In this document: piece by piece, positions 9,040-19,518 of the stretch
How the letters are laid out: each line of letters starts with the position of its first letter
Position numbering within the stretch: the first letter of the stretch is position 1
DNA from: Hyposmocoma kahamanoa
Taxonomy: Eukaryota; Arthropoda; Insecta; Lepidoptera; Cosmopterigidae
Direction of reading: 5' to 3'
DNA: 64,000 bases
NCBI RefSeq assembly: GCF_003589595.1
Contig: NW_020654684.1
Span: 3,999,268-4,063,267, forward strand
Made by a program: the position numbers and the translations under genes
The notes under the pieces: generated by a model
Database searches by the model: none
What the model was told of the DNA's origin: nothing
What the model saw: the letters and a program-made list of their open reading frames with translations, nothing else

Positions 9040-12000
9040 TCTCTCTCTCTCATCTTAGCGTTGTCCCGGTTGCGTCCTCAGCAGGGTTGCTGCGGAGCCC
9101 GGGGTCCGCTTTCCTACTCTTTCTCCTCCACTTTGCACGGTCTTCGGCATCCTTAGTGGTGAGACCATTGGCACGCATATCACCCTTGGCGACGTCAAGC
9201 CAGCACTTCTTGGGTCTGCCCCTTCTACCGGGGCCCGGCGGAGGTGGCATAGCCAGACATTTGTTTCCCACGTAGCAAGCCGGTTTCCGTAAGATGTGGC
9301 CGTACCAACGTAGGCGGCTTTCTTGCAGTTTATCTGCAATGTCACGGACATGAAGGCTGCCGCGGATGCGGGAGTTTCTGACACGGTCTTTCCGTGAAAC
9401 TCCACACATCCAGCGCAGCATCTTCATTTCCGTGACACGCAGCTCCTGCTTATGACGCTCAAGTACGGGCCACGTTTCACTGCCATATAAAAGGACAGGC
9501 CTAATGATGGATTTATAGACCTGTCCTTTCAGCTTAACCGGCATCTTGGGGTCACAAATTACACCAGTCACCTCACGCCACTTTGCCCAAGCGGCTGCGA
9601 TTCGGGCTCTGACGTCGCAGTCGATGTCTCCGGACGCGCTAAGTACAGATCCCAAGTATTTAAACTGGCCCGTAGGCTCGACCGCGTCTTCGCCTATGCG
9701 TACGGGTAGGGGATCTGTAGCGTTGCAGACCATGTACTCAGTCTTCGCCACATTTAGTCTCAAACCGCCGTTCTCAAGCGACTCCTTCCACACATTCACT
9801 CGTCGTACCAGTCTCCCTCTATCCGCATCCGCCAGCGCGATATCGTCAGCGTACATAAGCATCCACGGGGGTTGCTCATGCGTGTCTCGGATGGAGCTTG
9901 AGACCTCGTCTAATATCACGCTGAACAGATAGGGACTGAGAACTGAGCCCTGGTGAACTCCGACTGTGACAGGGAAGGGTTTAGTGTCACCAACATCAGT
10001 CCTAACCATGGATTCGGAATCGCGGTACATGTCTCGGATGATGTCAATATAAGCTTCTGGTACCCCTTTGGATCTCAGTGCCCACCAGATCATTACACGG
10101 GGGATACAGTCGAAGGCCTTCTGCATGTCAAGAAACATGAAATGCAGAGGCGTATTCTTCAATCTGTATTTCTCCATGATGACCCTTAGGGCAAAAACAG
10201 GATCCATGGTCCCAAGACCAGGCCGAAACCCATATTGACCCTCCGAGACAGCACTCTCCTGTCGGATCCGAGAGTCTATTATACGCTCGAAGAGCTTCAT
10301 GGTGTGGGACATGACCTTTATGCCCCGATAATCGCCACACTCCTGCACCGATCCCTTCCCTTTGAAGACTGGAGTGATAATACTCAGTCTCCATTGGTTA
10401 GGGATTTTACCGGTGAGGAGCACGCGATTAAAGAGGCCGGTAAGGATGCCCACACCACGGGGACCCATTGCCTTCCAGGCCTCGATGGGAACCCCATCGG
10501 CTCCGACAGCTTTCCGATTCTTCATGCGACGAAGAGCTAAGTGGACTTCCTCAGGCGTTACCGGTCGCACTAGTCCCTGATTCGGAGGGAGGATCGGTGG
10601 CTGCACCTCTCTGTGCTGCTGATTCAGCAGCTCGTGGAAATATGAGCGCCATCTCTCCTTCACCGCGTCGACCTCGCATATAAGGTTGCCATGAGGGTCT
10701 TTAATGCAGCGACACTTGGAAATATCTTGTGCCGCTAAGACCCTCGAACGTGCCAGCTTAAAGATAAGCTTCTGCCCCTCAGACGATTCCAACTTGTCAT
10801 ACAACGGCTGCAAGTGGTCCCGTCTGGCTCTGGCTACAGCTTTCTTAGCGGCACGTTTGGCATCCCTATATGCGTCGCGGTCTTCAGAAGATTCGGACGC
10901 TTGCCACGTTTTGAAGAGGGCTTTCTTCACCCTCACCTCCCTCTGGACTGTGTCGTTCCACCACCAAGTTTCTTTGTCACATTTGCGACCACCCTTGGAC
11001 AAGCCCAGCACCGCTTTCGCCGCCTCAGATATGGCAGCCTGAATGTTGTCCCAGTGGTTCTGGACTAGATCACCTTCAGTGTCGGCGCATTTATCGCCGA
11101 TCGCTGAGATGAACTCCTGGGACGTGGTACTATCAAGCCGCCACCATCTGATTTGGCGTCGGCAGCGCTCAGCGGGCTTGTCGGCCGGCTTTACGCAGAG
11201 ATCTATGACAAGAAGACGGTGTTGCGCAGTGAGACTCTCACCTGGTATGACCTTGCAGTTGGTCACTTTGCTGATATGGTGTCTCCTGGTGAGTAGGAAA
11301 TCGATTTGGGTGGCGTGTCCGCCGCTCTTATAGGTGATTAAATGCTCGGGGTTCTTTTTAAAGAACGTGTTCACGATGGCGAGATCGGCCGCCGCACACG
11401 TTGTGAGGATGTCTCCTCCCTCCGCGTTGCGACTGCCGTACCCGTAGCCACCGTGGATCCGCTCGAACCCTTCACACGCCTCACCCACATGACCGTTCAG
11501 GTCGCCACCCAAGACGACTGCCTGAGACAAAGGAATGGCACTCAGCACTTCCCCGAGTTGATCCCAGAACCTCGCCCTGTCCGTGTCGCTGCAACCGGCC
11601 TGAGGTGCGTAGGCGCCTATCAAGTGGGTCACGACCCCTTCGATAAGCACCCTCACTACCATAAGCCGGTCGCTAAAGCGTTTCACTTCCAGGACGTGAT
11701 CGTGAAACTCCTCGGAGAGCACCACGGCCACCCCGTTCACGCCCCCAGGAGCACCGGTGTAGATCAGCTTGTAGCCATTCCCAATGAGCCGGGATCTGCT
11801 GCCTTTCCACCGAGTCTCCTGCAGGAACGCCACGGCGACCCTCCGCCTGGAAAGCACGTCTGCTAGCTCCCTCGCGCGTCCAGTCAGCGTGCCAATGTTC
11901 CACGTGGCAAAGCGGAGCTTCCTGTGATGGGTAGGGGCTCGCCTCTTTAACCGTGCCCACCCTTGACACGGTAGCCCTAGTCCACTTGCCACAGAAGTCG

Positions 12001-12237
12001 GGCGAGGCTCCTGCGCGCCGTTTTGCGGCGGCGCCCTATCCCTATGCCATATCCTTCTGTTGACTTCCATAAGTTGATGTGGCGGTGTTGGTTTTTACGG
12101 GAGCGACTGCCGTCTGACCTCCCAACCCCCGAAAGGGAAAACCCCTCGCTAGAGCCTCGTCCGTCTATCAGCAGGCGCACCACTTGCAGGTGAGGTTAGC
12201 TTGGGCTCCAAGATGTAGGTGGAGCCCCCAAAACGCC
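9040..12237 (-). mobile_element. RTE-like non-LTR retrotransposon, apparently full length
   Basis: 3.2-kb element lying between two copies of a 19-bp target duplication. Reading the minus strand it has a ~167-bp 5' leader (12237-12071), one long ORF (12070-9050) and a very short 3' end finishing in a (GA)n run (9040-9052), a microsatellite tail as is usual for RTE elements. It interrupts a tRNA-derived SINE. The intact ORF and perfect target duplication indicate recent insertion and possible activity. Confidence 0.9.
9050..12070 (-). CDS. RTE-like LINE endonuclease/reverse transcriptase (1006 aa, intact)
   Basis: Single intact frame. Endonuclease residues about 52-292: ATWNIGTL (55), QETRW (84), GGDLNGHVG (188) and TAQHRLL (281). 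Reverse transcriptase residues about 505-800: catalytic FLDMQKAFD (about 646), HQGSVLSPYLF (about 706) and YADD (740-743). The C-terminus has LRWYGHILRKP and GRRGRPKKCWLD, a basic tail found in lepidopteran RTE-like ORFs that are often misannotated as craniofacial development protein 2-like. Its role is target-primed reverse transcription of its own RNA. All catalytic residues I can recognise are present. The start is the first Met; a later Met is possible. It lies in an rk intron, same strand as the gene. Confidence 0.93.
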   Translation of the reverse strand: MEVNRRIWHRDRAPPQNGAQEPRPTSVASGLGLPCQGWARLKRRAPTHHRKLRFATWNIGTLTGRARELADVLSRRRVAVAFLQETRWKGSRSRLIGNGYKLIYTGAPGGVNGVAVVLSEEFHDHVLEVKRFSDRLMVVRVLIEGVVTHLIGAYAPQAGCSDTDRARFWDQLGEVLSAIPLSQAVVLGGDLNGHVGEACEGFERIHGGYGYGSRNAEGGDILTTCAAADLAIVNTFFKKNPEHLITYKSGGHATQIDFLLTRRHHISKVTNCKVIPGESLTAQHRLLVIDLCVKPADKPAERCRRQIRWWRLDSTTSQEFISAIGDKCADTEGDLVQNHWDNIQAAISEAAKAVLGLSKGGRKCDKETWWWNDTVQREVRVKKALFKTWQASESSEDRDAYRDAKRAAKKAVARARRDHLQPLYDKLESSEGQKLIFKLARSRVLAAQDISKCRCIKDPHGNLICEVDAVKERWRSYFHELLNQQHREVQPPILPPNQGLVRPVTPEEVHLALRRMKNRKAVGADGVPIEAWKAMGPRGVGILTGLFNRVLLTGKIPNQWRLSIITPVFKGKGSVQECGDYRGIKVMSHTMKLFERIIDSRIRQESAVSEGQYGFRPGLGTMDPVFALRVIMEKYRLKNTPLHFMFLDMQKAFDCIPRVMIWWALRSKGVPEAYIDIIRDMYRDSESMVRTDVGDTKPFPVTVGVHQGSVLSPYLFSVILDEVSSSIRDTHEQPPWMLMYADDIALADADRGRLVRRVNVWKESLENGGLRLNVAKTEYMVCNATDPLPVRIGEDAVEPTGQFKYLGSVLSASGDIDCDVRARIAAAWAKWREVTGVICDPKMPVKLKGQVYKSIIRPVLLYGSETWPVLERHKQELRVTEMKMLRWMCGVSRKDRVRNSRIRGSLHVRDIADKLQESRLRWYGHILRKPACYVGNKCLAMPPPPGPGRRGRPKKCWLDVAKGDMRANGLTTKDAEDRAKWRRKSRKADPGLRSNPAEDATGTTLR

Positions 12238-12256
12238 CCGTTGTGCTACCAAAATC
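12238..12256. other. 19-bp target-site duplication, right copy
   Basis: Identical to 9021-9039; marks the 5' end of the RTE insertion. Confidence 0.9.
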
Positions 12257-12330
12257 GTCGAGTTATATTCCTATCATGAAAACCTAAGAACACGATTATC
12301 ATGAATTTATTGAACCAACATAGGCAATAA
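12257..12330. repeat. continuation of the interrupted SINE or repeat
   Basis: The sequence around GAAAACCTAAGAACACGAT (12275-12293) recurs in similar form at about 21820-21838, so this stretch is repetitive. It should be the 5' side of the SINE split by the RTE insertion. Confidence 0.45.
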
Positions 12331-12485
12331 GACCTCCGTGGCCGAACGCTACGCAGAGGTCTCGGGTTCGTTTCCGGGCTGGGAGAAATATTTTAAAGCC
12401 TACATTACTTCTTTCATGAGTTTCGTGTGATTGTCTATGTGTAACCCAAGATACAGGGTTTCCTAGGCGCTTGATATTATTATTA
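12331..12485 (+). repeat. tRNA-derived SINE family 1, copy 1 (internally deleted)
   Basis: Starts CCTCCGTGGCCGAACG (A-box-like), lacks the middle of the tRNA part, and continues to the B box GGTTCGTTTCC and GGGAGAAATATTTT. It ends near a (TTA)n tail. Same family as copies at 27896, 33149, 33827, 37878 and 56743. Confidence 0.75.
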
Positions 12486-12499
12486 TAAGATAAACAACA

Positions 12500-12590
12500 T
12501 CAACTACAACAACACCGTTCCGTGGTCTCTGCCTACCCTTCCCGTGGGACAAGGGCGTGAGCTTATGTATGTAGATAAATAAGGAATATT
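12500..12590 (+). repeat. short interspersed repeat (GGTCTCTGCCTACCC type)
   Basis: GTGGTCTCTGCCTACCC, then CGTGGGACAAGGGCGTGA and TGTATGTAG, matching a second copy near 58100-58155. The family name is not known to me. Confidence 0.5.
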
Positions 12591-13687
12591 TGAAATCTCT
12601 AGTTATAGTTCGAATGCGTATAATATAAAAAGTCTTCTTTGAATATAAATAATGATCAGTTTTTATAACGTTTGTTGAATGGATAGTTACATAAAAATGA
12701 ATGTAGCAACGGAAAGAGATTTGTAATCTGCATTTTTGTGCACTCCTCGTTCTGTCGATGGCTTTAGTCGACGACATCTCTGACAAGGGGTAAGTGTGGC
12801 TAGGGAAATTGCGATTTTACAATTAGGGACATGGAAAAAATATCGATACTTTTTGGTATCGAGTTCTTCTCCTTCCGATACTGGTACTTTTGTACTGGAT
12901 ACTTTTCAGGTATTAGTACTTTTTTTTCGTATCGTTTTGAATAATACCTACCTAGGACACCTTATATCATAGCACAAGACACCCCGCGATTTATTTAGAT
13001 GCCATCTTTCATTCCAAATGACTTGGCTGCATAGTGTATGCCACCATTTATAAGAATGAGAAAGAAGAAAAATAATTAGGAACATTTGAATTAACATACC
13101 TGATAAACATTATATTTCAGTAGTTCTTATAATAATTTTCATTTGACATTGAATGTGTGCGTTCGTACACGTATGACCGACAAAAACTATAACATACACA
13201 AGCGACAGCAGGCACGATGCAGGCACGTGAACGTCTCGGATGTTAAAAGCAATTCAGAAAAACTTATCCAGTAACTTATGTGTTTAGGAAAATAGCGGGT
13301 TTTGTCACAGCTTTTACAAGATTTCGTTTTTAGTTTAAGAGTAAAAAGAGACAACCAGTCAAGAGACCTTCCGTAGTCTTAATAATCGGGCAACAAACCA
13401 CTGTTTCAGCAAGTTTTATTTCGTATAATATTACGATAATAAATTAAATTGAATATGTACACAGGGATGTTGAGTTAGTACGTGACTTTAAAGCTTTTCT
13501 GGCGCAGTGTGCCTTTATTCTGATTTATTATTGAACTACTGAACGGTTTGCTTTTAATGTGAAAATAAACCATTTATGCATGTAAAAAATAATGATTTAA
13601 TCATGAAAATCAGAATGTCACACGGCACCTTGAAATACCTTATAAAATTAGAAATAGTTGAAACAAAAACGTAAGTTGATTACTGAC
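12591..13687. other. rk intron, unassigned
   Basis: AT-rich sequence. At 12840-12945 GATACT/GGTATCG-like motifs recur several times in both orientations. No genes seen. Confidence 0.35.
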
Positions 13688-13831
13688 AGCGTTTCGAGAT
13701 TAGGCAGACGGTCGAGACTGCGCGGGTGCAAGCTCGACAGCGGGTTGCGGCGCAGGTCGAGCCACGCCAGTCGGCCGCAGCCTGCCAGCGTCTCCGGCCC
13801 CGCCCACTCCACGCGGTTGCCGCCCGCCCAC
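13688..13831 (-). CDS. rk: rk exon, LRRs 9-10
   Basis: 144-bp exon encoding WAGGNRVEWAGPETLAGCGR, then LAWLDLRRNPLSSLHPRSLD and RLPNLET, two LRRs. The segment LDLRRNPLSSL..RSLDRLPNLETL aligns by eye with the HFYDNPIQFV..SAFQHLPELRTL repeat of LGR5, fixing its place in the ectodomain. Acceptor GTGCGCAG; donor is GTCAGTAATC, which departs from GTRAGT. A hAT-like transposon begins only 15 bp upstream of the acceptor (13847), so branch point and most of the pyrimidine tract must come from transposon DNA. Confidence 0.87.
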
Positions 13832-14859
13832 CTGCGCACACGCACCTAGTGTTGTAAAAAACCGTTTTTTTTCTGATGAGAAAAAAATAACAATGAAAAG
13901 AAGCGGTTTTTTTCTGGAGTACGTTTTTTTCTAAAAGTGTGAAAATTAAAATATGACAATTGTATTTTTTTACTACATTTCCTCTTTTGTTGTTAATCGT
14001 AGAGGGAGAATTGGGTAGAGAGTCTATATAAATAATAAAAACCGTATAAGCGAGATAGATTTATGCACAGACATATTAGAGAAAACGAGACAACAATATA
14101 ATTTTTTGTCCCTTTCTACGTATGCGGTTTTGGTTGTATGACTCATCCCTCGTTGAGTCCAGCAAATCCTTCCGAGTGTTTGATGTGCATCGATTTTATG
14201 TGTTTGGGCTTTTAAGAAGTGTTTTACAAAGTTACTAACCGTTCCTTTGTAGTAATTGACAATGATTGCAGCTCACAATAATGGTGCATTGTTATATTTT
14301 AAGCTGTAAAAGCCGTAAAACATGAAAAATTCCCAAAATAACACGTAAGTTTTAATCTTTCATTACAATCAATGAATTTTCTTGTATGAATTACTAGTGA
14401 AATACTCTTACAAGCCTAGAATATTACAATTTCATGTATTTTAGATGATATTTGAAGTGTTTATCTCGATTGAAAGATTTTTGTTTGCATCGTATAAAAC
14501 TCCTAAAATACGGAGAATATCTTACTTTTGTCAAATATGTCCATCTCGCTTCTACCAGCAGTGGTTATGATACGCGAGAAAGAGACCAAATAAATAACGT
14601 ATAAATTAAATTAGACAGGCTTAAGCTGATTTTACGGATATCGTGCTTTTGCCACTATCTTTTCCCCAATTTATGGGTAATTTTAAATAGTGTTTTTTTT
14701 ACTTTTTAATACTTTTTCAGTTCGAAATATGTATACAAAGTTAATACTGTTCAAGGGCCAATAAAAAAAGTAATGATTTGTCATAATTGTTTTATTTGGT
14801 TACTAAAACTCAACCAAGTTAAATGCGGTCTGGCGGACTCTCCCTCCTTAGACTCGGCA

Positions 14860-14935
14860 GATTTCATTATCATCATGAACCCATTTATACGTCCCACTGC
14901 TGGGCACGGGTCTCCTCTCTTTTTTTTAAATCTAT
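14860..14935 (+). repeat. fragment of a lepidopteran LINE-tail repeat
   Basis: ATTATCATCATGAACCCA, then CGTCCCACTGCTGGGCACGG, a motif I recognise as very frequent in lepidopteran genomes. Similar tails in the other orientation occur at about 32910-32980 and 50400-50465. Confidence 0.6.
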
Positions 14936-15254
14936 TGATTGCTGTTGCTGTTGTTTGTCGCTACTTTGATGATTACTGAAAAACACTACTTATTTATTTA
15001 TCTAAGAGCGATATCAATATTTTTTTCTACATCGCACATATCCCTTATATGGCAACATTTACATAGAATTATTAGCAAGCCGCTTATATAAAATTATTCG
15101 GCAGGATTTGAATGCAGGAAACGAAGACACAGAGTATTTTGATGAAATTACAAGCGTGGGTAACACCTATAACAGTAGTAACACTAGAAACACCACAAAT
15201 GAAGATTAAATTTTTGTCGTCATTATCATGGTAATTGATTTTTATAAACATGTT

Positions 15255-15335
15255 ATATACATATGTATATATGTGTTTTATATATATATATATTTATATA
15301 TATAACATATATATGTATACTATATATATATTCTT
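15255..15335. repeat. (TA)n-rich microsatellite
   Basis: Imperfect TATATA and ATGTATAC runs within the hAT-like element, with internal inverted symmetry around ACATATATATG. Confidence 0.7.
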
Positions 15336-15506
15336 AAAACAGAAGTTAGTGTCATATTTTATTTCAGTTACTCCATTTTATTTTTTCTGTAAAAAAAACC
15401 AAATTTAGAAAAATACCAGGGAGCTGTGCCTTTTACATGTTTTTTTTCAAAAATGAGAAAAAAAACATTTGGTTTTTTTTTTTCAAGTTACAACACTACA
15501 CGCAAC

Positions 15507-16476
15507 ACATTCTTTCAGTTGTATAAGTGCTCAAACGTTAGATCAACTACAATGAGGATGTCACAGTAGAACACGTGTCATTTTTATTTGTTCCTTTGGC
15601 GATAGGTGATGCACTAAACCATATTATGTGATAAACGCAAACACAACATGTACATTACGACATCCATATTGCAATTGATCTCTGGCCAAAGTCGCTCCTC
15701 ACCGGCGGCATTCGCCCGTAATGTCACTTTTCAACATTCCATTTTGAGTATTACGTTAAAATAGTGCCTCACTAACTGACGAGCTTTCGCCTGCAGTCGA
15801 ATCAGTTGTTTTTACAATGTCAGACGAAACGGACAATTGAACCCAACAATCCTGTTTTATTAACTTATTATAGTGTTGAATATGACGAGGATCCTATTGT
15901 ACCCCGAATTCCCTTTCGTTTTCAATTAATAGGGTTTTCTCTGTATCTCAGGCGATTTTTAAATATAACTTCGAAAGCAAAAAACGATATCACGAACAGG
16001 TGCGTTCACGCCGTTGCCGTCTAGGTCACTAAGCCTGGGCCGCGACACGGTCGTGACAAGTGGTGCTCTCATTCACTACTGTAATATTACAAACTGGACC
16101 ATTACAGGTTGCGTACTGTAATTCTCGGATCTTCTCACATACTGATGTAATGCTTGAATTTAAACTGTTACATTAAAGGCGAAGCTCCCGGTGAGGAAGA
16201 GCGCCCTCAAAACCAACGCGCAAGCTTTGGCTGGCTGTCGTAGCAGCGTAGCGCGTTCTACGGGCTACGCTGCTACGAAACATCCGTCCGAAACAATTAC
16301 TGTCAAATATGTAGTACTCGACGAAATAAAAACACGTATGATGCGAACGAAGCTTCATACTTGACATTGTGTTTTGACTTGGTCGAGTTACTTATTTGAT
16401 AGATGTCATTGCTTCGGACAGATGTCGGACGGGGAACGGGAGAAGATTTCGACCAGGCTCGGGTCGCGGCACTCAC
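15507..16476. other. rk intron, unassigned, with one hairpin
   Basis: No coding exon seen. A perfect 14-bp hairpin lies at 16239-16277 (separate entry). Confidence 0.4.
16239..16277. repeat. 14-bp perfect inverted repeat, 11-nt loop
   Basis: CGTAGCAGCGTAGC (16239-16252) and GCTACGCTGCTACG (16264-16277) are exact complements. GC-rich stem in AT-rich intron, probably part of a folded repeat. Confidence 0.8.
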
Positions 16477-16545
16477 AGGTCTTCGAGTTGCGGCAGCAGC
16501 TGCAGCGCCGCCGGCAGTTCCGTCAGAAGGTTATCCTCCAACCGC
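16477..16545 (-). CDS. rk: rk exon, LRR 8
   Basis: 69-bp exon encoding RLEDNLLTELPAALQLLPQL plus ED. It is a 23-residue LRR whose TELPAAL..LPQLEDL resembles the DEFPTAIRTLSNLKEL repeat of LGR5. Acceptor GTGTGTGCAG, donor GTGAGTGCCG. Phase 2 at both ends, with a split Leu codon. Confidence 0.88.
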
Positions 16546-16732
16546 CTGCACACACATTAAGTTATCACTTGTTATTACCGCGCCAGAAATTTACCTACGC
16601 CTACTAGGTAGTGAAGAGTAAAAAAGGTTCAAAATAGTCTGAGTTAGTATTGGAATAGTGTAACCAATGACGTTAAACGCTGGGTGCATTTCCATGTGAT
16701 TACAAATTTAAAGGAGTTGCAAGGGGGCCCCT

Positions 16733-16781
16733 TGGCCCTCCCCCTCCCCTTGCCGCAGGGGCATGGGGAGGGGGAGGGCCA
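16733..16781. repeat. 17-bp perfect G/C-rich hairpin
   Basis: TGGCCCTCCCCCTCCCC (16733-16749) pairs with GGGGAGGGGGAGGGCCA (16765-16781) across a 15-nt loop. Runs of four and five G in the right arm could also form a quadruplex. It lies in an rk intron 188 bp upstream (in gene sense) of the LRR 8 exon. Confidence 0.85.
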
Positions 16782-17257
16782 TTCAGCGATGTTGGTGCGA
16801 TTTGCGATAGATGAGGCGACATACCTGCGTCGCGAAATTTGTTTTTACTTGATGGACCGAGTGACCATTTCAATCGTTTAACAATTATATAAAGGTGAAA
16901 TAGTGATTTTCTTTTTTTTATTTACCGAGATTATGATTCTCTGGTTGCTCATTGTGTTACAAGGGCGGTAAGTAGGCAATTACGAACTGCGGACGACGAC
17001 TTTTATGGCCCGAACTTCTTAATTGCTGTTCCGCCTGTGGGCATGCAATGGTTCTCATCACACTGGCGAGGAAGTTACATCAAATTCTTCTAAATTTATA
17101 TATGCAATAGTATCTAGGAGTAAGTACCAATTCAATATGATAAATAAAATAAAGCTGACTGTATTTAAATTCGTTTTAATAGATAAATTCAATATTGTCT
17201 TTGATTTTTGAGGTCGCAGTGTCGGCACTCCTAAAGGGCGGGGGTCGGCGCTCCTAA

Positions 17258-17680
17258 ACTCACGATCGTACGCAAACTGCAGAGCGATTTCGTGATTTGT
17301 TAATATATTCATACCCCTACGCTTTATTAATAATATCTACCCATCCACCTTAGGCAATTTCTAGTGAACAAATATTGTGAATTGTCAACGTTAACATTAA
17401 AAAGGGAAACATTGCTGTTAAAAATATATTGTTAAAACAAAACAGTGCTCGTGGAATCGAACCACGGATATTGTACTGTTGTGGTAGTTAAAAGACGAAA
17501 TTTAGCATTGGTTTCAAAGATATGTTGATTATCTTCAAGTAACACTTCACTGTATTGCTTACACAAATTGCTTTAATTTTTTCTTTGTTCAATGCGTAAG
17601 ATGGCTCTCAGAAAAAAAAAAGGTCGGTTTGGGCATGTTAGGGGGTCAGATATCTCATGTATATGACTGTACTTGGGGTA
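17258..17680 (-). repeat. interspersed repeat family 2 with tRNA-like segment (uninterrupted copy)
   Basis: Homologous to 29229-30132. It contains GTGCTCGTGGAATCGAACCA (17440-17459), which on the minus strand reads as a B-box T-arm (GGTTCGATTCC). At the position where the 29-kb copy carries a 435-bp insert, this copy is continuous (AACATTAAAAAGGGAAAC, about 17391-17408), so it serves as an empty-site reference. No coding capacity. Confidence 0.65.
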
Positions 17681-17838
17681 TTGAGGTGAAATTGTAGTAT
17701 TGGACTCTCATAAGTTAATTAATCAAAGTCAATTGTTCTCTACTAGTGACAGAAAATACTTATTAGTTTACAGTAACTCTTTGTAGTTGTATGATGTATT
17801 ATAGAAGTAAATAAATAAATAATTAAAAGTAAACTTAC

Positions 17839-17910
17839 AGCACGCGCAGTGCAGGCACGCCGGTGAATGCGCGTGGTTCCACATGCGAGATGCGGTTGTG
17901 CCGCAGCAGC
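17839..17910 (-). CDS. rk: rk exon, LRR 7
   Basis: 72-bp exon encoding LLRHNRISHVEPRAFTGVPA plus LRV, a canonical 24-residue LRR. Acceptor ATGCGCAG, donor GTAAGTTTAC. It corresponds to the LHNNRIHSL repeat of LGR5. Phase 2 at both ends, with a split Leu codon. Confidence 0.9.
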
Positions 17911-18139
17911 CTGCGCATACGCACGTATAATAAATATTTGGAAATTATTCGGTAAAAGTATCCCGAAGAACGAAGACTTATATTTACGTTTAAAACAAGC
18001 TACTGCTATTATTTTAGTAATTATTTACTGAATTTTCAATAGTTTTACAATGGTGAATAAATCAAAGATTTTGCAGGATGTGTTAATTCAATATTATTGT
18101 TGTTAGTTTGTTAGTTTAGTTGTTACTTTGATCTAGTAA

Positions 18140-18910
18140 GCAAATGGTCCTAAATAACGAAAAAACGAAACTGTTACATATACACTCGTGTCGCAATAAA
18201 ACGGTAAGTTCTGTTTCGAACACAGGACATAGTCACCAATGCTTGCACGCAAAATCGACTGACGTACAATGCAAGCGCGTGCAGCTACAGCAGGTAACAG
18301 AACTAAAATATCTGGGTGTCATGATTGATAATAATTTTACCTGGGGTCCTCACAAAATTGGGTTTGCAACAGATTACGAGTTATAGTGGCAAAATTTTAC
18401 ATCATCCGTAATAGAATACCTTTTAATATTAGAATCACAATGTATACAGCACTGGCTGAAAGTATAATATCATATGGATTAACGTCCTATGGCCGTACAT
18501 TTTCGTCTCATTTAGAGCAAATATATAGACTGCAACTGAGACTATTTAAAATGATACTACCCTACAATGTTAAAAATAAAATAACCAATGATAACGAAAT
18601 ATTGAACTATTGTAAAATTATCATTATTCATGAAAAATTTAGACTCCAAATTTTAAAAGAACAATACTTTCGATCTGAAATTCTACATCCAATATCTCAC
18701 AATATAATTACAAGACCAATAACCAAAACAATATTGCAAAAGCCTAAATTTAACAACTACTATGGTAAACGAACATCTAAATATATTGTACCACACAAAT
18801 TAAACAATTACCTAAAGAAATTCGTGATCAAATCAATCCTAAGAATATCAAAATCATACTCAAAAGATATTATTCAACACACACAGAGATACATATTGTT
18901 CAGACACTAA
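18140..18910 (+). pseudogene. LINE reverse transcriptase C-terminal fragment
   Basis: Two frames: VLNNEKTKLLHI and LKYLGVMIDNNFTWGPH (18144-18386), then AKFYIIRNRIPFNIRITMYT and LAESIISYGLTSYG (18386-18910). These are the RT thumb and connection of a jockey/CR1-type LINE. The endonuclease and catalytic palm are missing (5' truncation), and a frame change lies at about 18380. Confidence 0.8.
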
Positions 18911-19245
18911 TTTTTGTCATTAAATTTCACTCCATAATTAATGTCTATTTACATATAGTAATAATACATATTATTTATAAATACTACATATACTATAAAA
19001 TATATACATTTAAAATTAAACTTATTCTTTACTTAATGTGCTAACATTTGTTTTTGGGGCGTCCTGTACACTTGTTAACAAACCGGTTTCCGGACGGTTC
19101 GCTCAGTGTCTAGTCCAATAATAAAATACTTTGCCGTGGCGTCTTCACTGTTGTACAAATGTATGCCTCCAAATAAAGATAAAAACAATGTCTACCTATG
19201 TATAAGGTTTATTTTTTAATATTTTGTATTGGTTTGTTCGTAGCA
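18911..19245 (+). repeat. 3' UTR of the LINE fragment and short intron stretch
   Basis: AT-rich sequence with AATAAAGATAAA near 19172-19186, consistent with a LINE tail. No gene. Confidence 0.4.
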
Positions 19246-19518
19246 AGGAATACAATACAATACAATACAAAAATTCTTTATTGTACACCAAAAAAGGAAA
19301 CAAATACAATACAATTTAATTAAAAATAAGCGGTGGTACAATGGGCGGCCTTATCGCTTTAAGCGATTTCTGCCAGACAACCTTTGGATGGAAGTAATTA
19401 TATAATTCACAGGAAAAAGACGGCGGTGTATGAAGAATTACTAATCAACAGATAAAAATTGATAAATAAATGCAAATATACATATATTTATAAATAAATA
19501 ATAAAACCAATACATATA

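Larger units (their letters stand above)
13847..15498. mobile_element. hAT-like non-autonomous transposon
   Basis: The ends are TAGTGTTGTAA (13847-13857) and its complement TTACAACACTA (15488-15498). Flanking 8-mers CACGCACC (13839-13846) and CACGCAAC (15499-15506) match at 7 of 8 positions, fitting the 8-bp target duplication of hAT elements. The interior is AT-rich, with poly(T)/poly(A) runs near both ends. No transposase frame is present, so it would need an enzyme in trans. It sits in the rk intron with one end 15 bp from a splice acceptor. Confidence 0.7.

Noticed and set aside
9953..11866. Several plus-strand ORFs
   Set aside because: All are antisense shadows of the intact RTE-like ORF at 9050-12070.
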